This document shows, in pieces, positions 45,761 to 55,046 of a DNA stretch of 64,000 bases (position 1 is the first letter of the stretch; each line of letters begins with the position of its first letter). Origin of the DNA: Ceriagrion tenellum (Eukaryota; Arthropoda; Insecta; Odonata; Coenagrionidae); contig OY720642.1 of the NCBI GenBank assembly GCA_963169105.1, forward strand, positions 15,060,965 to 15,124,964. Direction: 5' to 3'. The translations under genes were made by a program, and so were the position numbers. A model generated the notes under the pieces. It had not been told where the DNA came from. It ran no database searches and saw nothing but the letters and a program-made list of their open reading frames with translations.

Positions 45761-46135
45761 TTCATACAGAAAAAAATAATAAGACTTATATTACAAAAAA
45801 ATTGCTATGACCACTCCCATCCTCTGTTTAATGAATTAAAAATACTCCCACTGAGGTACTTGTACTGCTATAAAGGACTGAAAAGCTTTTATTTACGTAG
45901 TGGTTACAGTCCATCTTTATTAGGGAGTGATATCATGTTTAATTTTCGAAGAGGTTTCTGGGTCCCTACACCCAAACCTAATCTCACAATGTATAAAAGA
46001 TGTTTTCTGTATATTGGGCCCAAATTGTATAATCTCCTGCCAAATAATGTCAAAGAATCTACCCATTTCAATAGGCATCAAAGACTGATTCTAAAATAGT
46101 TGCTGACATTTGATGATATAGAAACCTTATTGTAA
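45761..46135 (+). pseudogene. LINE RT C-terminal tail
   Basis: The plus strand (frame 45653-46099) reads KKIIRLILQKNCYDHSHPLF, NELKILPLRYLYCYKGLKSF, DIMFNFRRGFWVPTPKPNLT and FLYIGPKLYNLLPNNVKE. This is the 'QKRIIR...LPL..LY.YK...LYN.LP..IK' tail at the end of several LINE reverse-transcriptase ORFs. It directly follows the hAT-type fragment, so it is a 5'-truncated insertion or a rearrangement junction. Confidence 0.65.
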
Positions 46136-46397
46136 AGGGCCAGTAAATTTAGTATATAATAAGTGTGTTGTATTTTCAATTGCATTTGCAGTACAATTGC
46201 CTTATTTTTGTAAGTTCTTAAGCCAGCACAGTGGTAATATTTCTTTTTTTTACACACCTATTTTGTTTGTATATTTTTCATATTTTGTTAATCATGGTTT
46301 GATGTGTTCTTTTCTGCATTAATGATTTTGAAATTAGCCTAAACACAGGCTCAATGCCTTATAGTCTATACTACTTCCTTAATACAGGAAAAATATT

Positions 46398-46647
46398 TGA
46401 GGACCCCAGAAGTCAAGGGGTCTAAGTAACAAAACCATTGTTTAGAGAAAACTTAAGTCAAAGTTGAAAATGTTTGGTACAACCCACTAAGTAGTTAAGA
46501 GGCGTTATCCTAGATAGCAGCACCTATCAAGAAAATCACTTGGATCCCTTTACCACCTAAAAGATTAATATTTTCACATCCCATACCTGTACTTAACTTA
46601 TTTTTTTCAAAAATGTCACTTAGACCCCTTGACTTCTGGGGTCCTCA
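46398..46647. mobile_element. 250-bp MITE with near-identical 34-bp TIRs
   Basis: Both ends begin TGAGGACCCCAGAAGTCAAG and match in 33 of 34 bases, so the insertion looks young. The interior has no coding capacity. Flanks (att on the left, ttt on the right) do not give a clear target-site duplication, and the family is not identified. Confidence 0.8.
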
Positions 46648-47525
46648 TTTGTAATGAAACATGTTAGGAAGAATAAACATTATTATTGTTATAAATAATG
46701 CAGAATTAAATAGGAAAATTCATAATGTGATTAGCTTTTCAGTAGGTCTTCTCATTATTTTTTATTTGTTCCCAAATTTGAGTGCACATAATATCTGCAC
46801 CAACAGTAGCAATTATTTTGCCAGCACTGCTGGCTGTGGAAGGAGGCACTTGATGGGATATGGTAGGCACCCTTGACCAATGGGCTGTCATCTATTACCT
46901 ATTCCCAAAAGAACAAGCTACACACAACTCCACATTGTAAATAGTCATCATTAAATCTAAGGTTAACCAATGTGGTATTACTAATTTAAAATCACCCTAC
47001 TGAAATCATAGCATCAAACTAAGTTTCAGCCCAACGAGGGATCTCCCACGTCGATTCAATCAACCACAAGACTTATGACCTGCTGGCTTGCACAAGCACC
47101 ACACAAACTCTACACCCTAAATCAAGATCAAACAATGGTGCAATGGATGTAAATGGCGTCATGCAATAATGCTGACATTCACATCAAATGATACTGTAGA
47201 CATCTGCATGGTGGATTTGGAAGCTCCAAAGATAAAATATTCGTGATAAACTTATTAAAATATTGTTTTTCATTTATTCATTGTTTTTTGCTCATAGTTT
47301 CAATATTCATCTTTAAGTCTTTAATAATTTGCTTTTTCATTCACAAAACAAGGATATGAAATCCTGTGTTTCTTTCTGTTAAATTCAAGATGATGTTCCA
47401 CTGCATCTCACCAGATACCAATGAATAGAGAATAAGTATCATTTATCATCCTGAATTATACTTGAGTCATGAGCTTAAGCTCAGTCTCAGCTGAAAAGTG
47501 ACTGTGACTTACATCCAAGATAATA

Positions 47526-48287
47526 CGAGTGCTATTTTTTTTCAAGATCCGAGCGGTCGCAAAATTAAAACCTCAGTCAAAATCAAAAATGTTTTGCTTT
47601 CATCATTTACCTACACCTTCCAGCTACATACTTCTCTACATAGTCGCCGCTCCGACTTAGACATTTGCCGTAGCGTGGTAACAACTTTCCAATACCCTAG
47701 TCATAGAAGGCAGCCACCGGTGCTTTCAGCCAATTCTCTACGCTGGTCTGCAGCTCGTTGTCTGCACCAAAATGCTGCCCTCCTAGCCAGCGTTTCATAT
47801 GAGTAAAGAGATGAAAATGAGAGTGAGCCAAGTCTGGGCTGTATGGTGGGTGATCAATCACTTCCCATCGAAAACGCTGAAGGAGTAACTTTGTTGCAGC
47901 TGAGGCGTGTGGCTGAGCATTGTCATGAAGGAGGAGGCAGGGCGTCTGTTCATCCTGCTTCAAAGATCCTGCACCATTGCTGCATTTTGCTGTCACTCAT
48001 GAAAGTTTCACCGTACACATTACTCATTCATCAATGAATTTCGGCTGCATTACACCCCTCAGAATGAAGAAATCAAATTACAGCACGCACTTCACACTTG
48101 GCGGGAAACTATGTAGTCGTAGACATGTTTACATGCTCACTGTTCATGCAGAACTAACAATTGCGTCGTGATGCAGTTGATGGGCATACAAGAGACACTA
48201 CGCAACACATCTGTGCAGAGCTTCATCGGATTTTCACAGTGGTTTTAATTTCGCGACCAATTGGACTTTGAAAAAAAATAGCCCTCA
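47526..48287 (-). mobile_element. Internally deleted mariner element
   Basis: A 762-bp element between TA dinucleotides (47524-47525, 48288-48289). The TIRs are YGAGKGCTATTTTTTTTCAA followed by tccr..ggtcgcraaattaaaacc. The transposase lies on the minus strand. The N-terminal helix-turn-helix region is present (KCEVRAVI, FLHSEGCNAAEIH, NVYGETFMSDSKMQQWCRIF). It is followed directly, after a deletion of several hundred bp, by the C-terminal catalytic part (LLLHDNAQPHASA...HPPYSPDLAHSHFHLF) with the second Asp and the D34D-type third Asp. Full-length mariners are about 1.3 kb, so it cannot be active. Its right end is 54 bp from the Edc3 splice donor. Confidence 0.9.
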
Positions 48288-48341
48288 TACATATAATCCT
48301 AAATTCAGCATAATAATAAAAGAGTAGTTAGTTGTTCATAC

Positions 48342-48607
48342 TTTTGTGCCCACTCCGGTTCCTGTAGCTGGTGGATCAAGGGCTAATACGGTCGCCCTAT
48401 TTTCATGAGCCCAGCCTGCCACCGGTGCAATATTAGCAGATGAACCAATCGATGACAGTGATGGAGATGATGATGATGGCTTCCATGAATTAGGAAATGT
48501 TTTATAAGAGCCAAGACTCGGTACACCATTGTTGGACGGTGCAGAAAATGGAGTGCCATGTCCCTCCAGGGCAAGGATTATGAGATCAACAGCCACCGAT
48601 GGCAAAT
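48342..48607 (-). CDS. Edc3: Edc3 penultimate exon (YjeF_N domain)
   Basis: An 88-codon exon preceded by acceptor ttttattttcag and followed by donor GTATGA. It begins in phase with two bases of a split codon (AT) and ends in phase 0. It reads LPSVAVDLIILALEGHGTPF, a low-complexity Ser/Pro loop (WKPSSSSPSLSSIGSSANIA), then VAGWAHENRATVLALDPPAT. 'VDLIINCLD...VAWANQNRAPVLSIDPP' is the corresponding conserved part of EDC3 YjeF_N domains, and joining to the exon at 40178-40342 gives a continuous C-terminus. The Ser-rich insertion is longer than I recall for vertebrate EDC3. No LSm or FDF exons were found in 48.6-64 kb. Confidence 0.85.
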
Positions 48608-50059
48608 CTGAAAATAAAATTGGAAATTGTCAGTGCAACACTCCACACTTGTTTTTACATAATGTGGCACATGACACAGCTTGCATTGATTAATACATAT
48701 TTCCGATCAACCAGATAATAAAATAAATAGATATTCAGGGAAAGCGTATTTCACTTTAACATAAACATGAATATTTTAGCTCCATTTTAAAGAATATTTT
48801 CATTCACAACCTGAAAACAAAATTTGATGGCCGGAACAAATACAATTGAGCACTGATTACCCCGTGTTCCCTCAACTGAATATCAGGTTATCTAATGATC
48901 TATCCCACAAAAACACTCTCCACTACTCTTCCTTTCCATCCGGTTCCTCCCTCCCTCCCCACCTACCACCATTGCCATTTGCAATACCAATCAGCAGCCT
49001 TGATCAAGTTGTTTACGTCTCCACAATGGCAGCATTTTTAAGTCAAAAAAAGGTTATCCTTGACCAGGCAATGCAATAACACACATTAATGTGTTGCATT
49101 ATAGTGAGTTCCCAGAATTACTGCTTGGTGTTTGCACAGCCTGAGCTAACAAGTTACTTTAGCTTCTGAGGCAGTTTCATATTTTCTGAGATTCATTTAG
49201 GAAAAAAATTGAATCAAAATTCTTCAGGAAAGAGCAAACACATGATGATCGATGTTTGTCAGATGTACAGGATAATTTAAAGGGCACCCCAGATAGGCTA
49301 GCATGACACCAAATGACAACAAGTTGTAGGACATCAGATTCATGATGATGAGGCTATAGAGAGACGGTGCAATAGATAATTCCCACCGATGATCCGATTA
49401 GGTGTGCAGACCCCTAGCTGTTTTTGTAAGTCATATGTTTTCATAGTGTTGTGGTGGATGTACGATGAGTGAGTCTTCGGGTTCAGAGAAAGATGAAGCT
49501 GTGAGCCACCATCAGGCCGGGCCACTTTTGGACCGTGTGGGTAGTGACTCAAGACGCTGTGGCCTTTCTCGGACCCTTGGAGGCATTATCACTCCCTGGA
49601 AACCCCTGCCCCTGGTCCACCAAAGAGTATTTAAGGGAAGGACAACTAGCCCATAGGAGTTCCGTTCCTTACCTAGGCAAGTCAGCAAATGCAAGACTGC
49701 CACTGCTCAATAGGCCGAGTGTACGACAAGCCTCCTGCCCAATATCCAGGCCAGTCAGAGATTGCAAGACTGCCACTCCTACGGAACTCCGTCTCCTCTA
49801 CCCTCGTATTCCTGCACCACCATATCAAGTAAGTGTGAGCGCTGTAGTTATTTCATTAGCCATAATAAAGTTAACTCTTGAGCCAACCTTCGTTAACATA
49901 AATTCTTCAACCCTATGTCACGAAGACAATAGAGCAGTTGAACCATTACACCGACGATTAATAGAGTGCTAGCTTCCTATGGCCTTCCAGTCCCATAAGT
50001 ACTACTATCATTATGATGCTCTCATGGATGAGTAGCAGATGATACGATTATCCACGAAT
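48608..50059. other. Edc3 upstream intron sequence; no exon found
   Basis: Nothing firmly recognisable. At 49450-49970 a CT-rich block with a repeated gcaagactgccact motif (49692 and 49766) and an aataaag signal near 49864 could be a solo LTR, but no TG..CA borders or duplication could be fixed. Confidence 0.3.
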
Positions 50060-50067
50060 GTTTACAA

Positions 50068-51430
50068 CAGGGAGTCGAAACGGAGTGGAGCTTCCCATAT
50101 CGTCGTCTCTCTGCTCCAGAGTGCCAAAGGAGTTCGCAGCAGGTCACTGCTCCACTCTGGAGCAATATTGAATTCTTTTGCTCTGCTCCGGAGCCAAACC
50201 ATTGTGGCGAGCTCTCTGGTTCGGAGCGGAGCGTTTGATGGAATGCTCCGGTTCGGTGGAAGGAGGAGGGACTTTGACCAAAAAGCTTGAGCGAGGTGAC
50301 TAAACTAGTTAACCTTGGCTTTTTTAAATTTCTCACACCCATGATATAGATTTGGTAGGCTAATTATAAGATGACTCACAGAGCAAAGTTCTTGCATTCG
50401 ATTTTCGTATGCGCTTCGCTTATTCACAAAATCTGAGTTTTTAGTTCAAAAATCTTTAATTATTGCACTACTTCAACAATAGAGTATTTTATTTACTAGG
50501 AAACTGCATCAAAGGTATGGAATGGAAACTTATTTCTGAGGCTTTTACAACTCAGTTTGAAAAATCAATATATCAGAATTATATACAGATTTTAGTTTGG
50601 AATATATTTCACCCCAAACTCTCCATGTGTGGTTAATGGCTGCTGCAAAGTAAAAGCATTTGACACATCCTTTTCTAAATGTTTATGGTAGTCCTCTGAG
50701 GGTTTAGAAAATTTTTAGAAAATTGCTACTCTAGAATTTCACAAAAAATCACGTAAACCTACATGCTTGAATTGAACCTCTGATGCCATGATTTGGTCTT
50801 TGAGGTCAAAATTAAAATTGGGGCCCTAATCGGTCCTGGAGTCCCAAACTGGTGCTTTTCATGCCACTTCACAACAATAGGCTTTAATCATATAACATTC
50901 TTGAAATTATGCATACTTGAACATAATACAACAGGAAAGGACTTGTACTATATTCAAAATGCCCTTGGGCCCTAAAGACCCCTTGGTGGGCCATCAGGTG
51001 GTAAAAAACATGTAGCTTAAATTTTCTTGTATTTATCACATACATCAGCTTAGAAAAAATCCACTCCTGAATTTCGACTGACAAATATTATTCTCGAAAT
51101 AACCTTAGATGTCCACATTGATGGTAGAAGTTACCAGCGCCACAAAATGAATACAACTTCATTTTAAGTCCAATAGCTGCAACGTGAAGATTAATTGAAT
51201 ATGATGGGCTCCATTAGGAGTTCAGGGGAGAGATGAGTACTAACACTCCGTTCCGATGGCACTCCGACAATCACTCCACTACGACCTTTGCTCCACTCCA
51301 AACCAAAGTGCTCCACAGTTTTTTCCACTCCGCTCCGAACCGTCACGGAGGTTCGCCATTTGAAATGGTTCAGAAAAAACCTCTGGAGCAGTTCGCTTTT
51401 TCTCTAGTTCAGCTCCGGTTCAGATCCCTG
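50068..51430. mobile_element. hAT-type element, 1.36 kb, non-autonomous
   Basis: Left end CAGGGAGTCGAAACGGAG, right end (reverse complement) CAGGGATCTGAACCGGAG, flanked by GTTTACAA (50060-50067) and GTTTGCAA (51431-51438), a 7/8 match fitting the hAT 8-bp duplication. About 220 bp at each end is dense in GCTCCGGAGC-like motifs (ctccactctggag, ggttcggagcggagc, ccactccgctccgaacc) in inverted orientation. The AT-rich middle shows no transposase. Confidence 0.85.
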
Positions 51431-51705
51431 GTTTGCAATGTTTACTTCTTGCCTCCACACAAATGTTACTATACATATTCGTTCCATAAATTGTATGTAA
51501 AATCATTAAGAGGAAAGCAAGGAGCTCTCAAGGAAAAGGTAAATTCACATAGGAAGTGCACATTATTTACTGTGAATGGCCTAAAAACACTTTAACATCC
51601 ATCATATTTGACCTCTTTTCCACATCTTTTGACCAAATTGCTCATTATAATAGAAAAAAATTATCAAGAGATGGAACACCATCACCAATATACCTCAGGA
51701 TGAAG

Positions 51706-51941
51706 GGCAAGGGCCTAGCCTCATTGAAACACCAGTTCCCATAAGATCACTGAAGTTAAGCAATGTTGGGCCCGGACGAGGGTTGGATGGGTGACCATTC
51801 GTACCTTCACCACGGTGCTCTTGTCCCCTGTCTGCATGTGGCAGACAGGTTAAACTTGGAGTTGGCACAATTCACCACTCAAAGTCTAGGTGCCAGAGCT
51901 CCTGTCGAAGACTCCCCCAACTAACAATCTAACTAACAATC
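51706..51941 (+). mobile_element. 5S rRNA-derived SINE
   Basis: A 236-bp element between perfect 15-bp direct repeats TACCTCAGGATGAAG (51691-51705, 51942-51956). The 5' part is clearly 5S rRNA-like: gatcactgaagttaagcaat, gttgggcccg and ttggatgggtgacca correspond to the 5S internal promoter (A box to C box). The body then diverges (ctgtctgcatgtggcagaca, a small hairpin), and the tail is a short tandem repeat (ctaacaat)n. This fits the SINE3 class, transcribed by Pol III from a 5S-type internal promoter and mobilised by a partner LINE. Confidence 0.88.
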
Positions 51942-52237
51942 TACCTCAGGATGAAGTTAATTTGCACCTTACATCACCTGGAACCTTAATAATCACCTAG
52001 TAGGATATATTATGAAGGGAAAGAAAAGAGAAAAATCTTGGATACTTACCAATTTCATTATAAACATTATCAACACATGGCTTTCAGTTTAGTTTAAAAA
52101 ATATATCAGCAATATTCATCTTCATATTAATGCAATCAGATGTGAATTATGCTGGTGAAATGAATGAACCATGAGCTAATTTCCTTCCAAAGCTACAGTT
52201 ATTCCCATCTCATGAAAATGACATATAAATAGTAATA

Positions 52238-55044
52238 CAGTAGAAACTCGATAATATGAAACACAAAAATACAAAGTTTCAATTTTACGAAGCAAAACTG
52301 TCAGTCCCGATGAAAAGCCAATGCTATATATATGGGGCTATTAAAAAAAAATGAAGTTTTGAAAATATGAAATTTTCGAAATTACGAACCTCGGACCCAG
52401 TCTCCACATAGACACTTGAATTCGTTTAAATGAACCTTGGGGGAAATCGCATCAGAAAAGCTATCTGTTTGCCAACGTAGATGTAAACAATTCTCATTTG
52501 GCTATAATTCATGTGTGACACCACGTGCCAATTTCCTGCTATGCGCTACTAGCCGCAATTTTAATTGATTGAGCACTTGAATGGAAAATGACTCCATTAA
52601 ATGATGGGAAATAGGACTGGGATACCTGTCGTAGTCACGATCCCTAAAATCCATGGCTTCACTATGAATAAACCCACATTTACTCCCACCATTGTCCATA
52701 TTTCATGACACAATAGAAAAAAGACAGTTTCCAAGAATTTGCGAGGGTATAGCTGTCCCCGCGATTGATATAATTTAGCATTTAAAACAGATTATTTCAA
52801 ATTTTGAAACAGATGACCCCAACCAGGGGAGTGGCTCAACAATATAACATTTAATGTTTAAGACCTGCAATAAACTGCTCAGACACTTCAACCTGAAGAA
52901 GCCGTCATCCGGGAAATATCGTCCTATGAAGTATGCCAGAGTAAACCAGAAAACTGAAATCTTTATCATAAATCATAAAGTCCCCATGGAAGCTTTCTCT
53001 TTAACTTAACTCCAAGATGATGTTGGAGTAACTCCATGAAATTTTACTGGAACAAACTTTCATCCATGAATTACTACAGTGAATTCGTTGAGTAACCAGG
53101 CCTTGATACATTACATTTCATCTATCATCACCGCTATCCCTTACTTCCATGAGATAAATGACCAATTGAATCAGACTTCATTGTGATGGCATGACTAAGT
53201 TTGAGTCCTAGGCATTTTTATATGCATACATGACAAAACGTGGGTATGAATTGGATCCTGATGTGCACTATTTTAAAATCACCCGACGTTTAGAAGGATC
53301 TTAGTATGGAAATACTACTCTCTGAGATACTTATTGTGGTTATCAGGATTTGACCACAGAGAGGAGTTAGGTTTCAGACTCAGCTGCGGCAGATTTTTTC
53401 CGTCACCTTTTTTTCTTGACCTTTCCGTGACCTTTTCTTCTTCCTAAGTTCCCCTTGAGCTAATTTTACAAAGCTACGCTTCAAACAGTTAATCTTATTT
53501 TGCTTTTATGTTTTATGCTCCAGGGCACGGTCAAATATAGGAGGCACAAGTTGCAGAGAGGAAAGAAAAGAACTAAATAATGGAATGGAGAATGCTGGAT
53601 CTGGAATAGCTCCGTGATGCCCATTTGGGATGAAGTTTCTCTTTCACACAATTGTGAATAAAAAGTTCCGAAAAGTGTGGAGTGATTCGGTAATCACTTT
53701 TTAAATACGAGATAATTCATTAGCTTCTATGCTTCATTCATTATTCATTAGCTTACCAAAGTAGGCATATATGGACACCACTGGATAAAATGGCATTCAG
53801 CATAAAACCCATGACGCTAAGAGATTAGGCAAAGAAGGATAATAATATAATTGCTTAATTCATTTACTGGATTAATGTTTTGCAGAATAGAACTATAAGC
53901 ATGGATCATTGAAGTGAAAAGGAACTTGGTCATGAGTTAATGTTTTTTACTCGAACTTCAATGGGAAGTGAAACTGTTTGGCTTGGAACCAAATAATATT
54001 TCTTCCCACGTTAGAATATCCTGCAGGCGATATGGAAGAAACCATGACCTGTGAAGGATTTTTAAATGGACTGAGTCCTTTGCTCTCTTTACCAATTATT
54101 GAGCGATAAAGAAAGGGCGACTGGAAGCACGGTCAGGCCAGCTACTATTTTAACTGTGTAGATATTAGAAACATCAATAAGAATTGGATTGGTGAAATAC
54201 CGTCATTGCAAGCGAAGGGATTTCCTGGGCAGCAGATGAAGTGTTCGTTCCTTCTCCACGAACCGCGATCTGAGGTTCTATTTTCTTTGGTATCATTCTC
54301 CACGACCTCCACATTAATATTCTATCTGTCCAAAAAATCCTACCATTTAGAACCGGAAACTTAGTATACTCTGAGTTGATAATGATATGGAAAATGTCTG
54401 GATCACACCCAATTTGTTGTCAAGCGATTAGTAATTGAAACAAAATAATATTTCTTCTCACGTTCATGTGTCCAGAAGGTGATATCAAAGAAACCACAAA
54501 TTAAGACCAGTGAAGGATTTTTTAAATGGACTGAGTCCTTTGCTCATTTTAACTATGATTGAGCGATAAAGAAAGGGTGATTGGAAGCAGGGTCAGGCCA
54601 GCTACCATCTTTATTGCATGGATGTTAGAAACAAATGCCTCTTTCAAACAACCATACCAGTTGCAAGTCCTGATTAGCTGCAGATTGAGAAAGCTAGTCT
54701 CATACAAAATGCAGAACTTGCTTTAAATAAGTCTTCTAAACGGGGCTAAAATTTTACAAAGAAAAATAACTAAATTTACAACTAAAAATCATTTGCATAT
54801 GGAACTAAGAGCTATTTCATGAACGTTTTTGGCATTTAGCTTATGATATATAGACAATATTTCGAATGCTTTCATGAATAATGACTACAAATTGTTTTGA
54901 AACATTTCCAAAAACCAGAGAAGTCAGGGGGGGATGGGGAAATGTTTTTCGTGATTTATTTAAAAGGTTCGAAAATACAAAACTCAAAAATACAAAGTGC
55001 CGATTTTTTGGTCCCACCAACTTTGTATTATCGAGTTGCTACCA
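52238..55044. mobile_element. TA-flanked pogo-like TIR element, 2.8 kb
   Basis: Left end CAGTAGAAACTCGATAATA, right end (reverse complement) TGGTAGCAACTCGATAATA, each next to TA (52236-52237, 55045-55046). Subterminal aaaatacaaag motifs recur at both ends. CAGT..AA.CTCGATAATA-type ends are typical of pogo/Tigger-like elements. No transposase motif is seen in 2.8 kb. It includes a direct repeat of about 180 bp (see separate entry). Confidence 0.7.
53993..54632. repeat. Direct repeat of about 180 bp, spaced about 450 bp
   Basis: The block 53993-54172 (taatatttcttcccacgtt ... ggtcaggccagctac) recurs diverged at 54447-54632. Shared segments include aaatggactgagtcctttgc and gagcgataaagaaagg. It lies within the pogo-like TIR element. 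Confidence 0.8.
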
Positions 55045-55046
55045 TA

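Larger units (their letters stand above)
40343..48341 (-). other. Edc3: Edc3 intron (about 8.0 kb), transposon-rich
   Basis: Inferred intron between the two Edc3 exons: donor AAA|GTATGA at the right, acceptor tttacag| at the left (minus strand). It holds a 727-bp TIR element (41158), a Jockey-like RT fragment (42595), a hAT-type TTF/DUF4371 fragment (44946), a LINE tail (45760), a 250-bp MITE (46398) and a deleted mariner (47526). The stretches 41893-42430, 42840-44940 and 46648-47520 show nothing recognisable. Confidence 0.75.

Noticed and set aside
49450..49972. Solo LTR of a retrotransposon
   Set aside because: There is a polyadenylation-like signal and internal repeats, but no TG/CA borders or target duplication could be identified.
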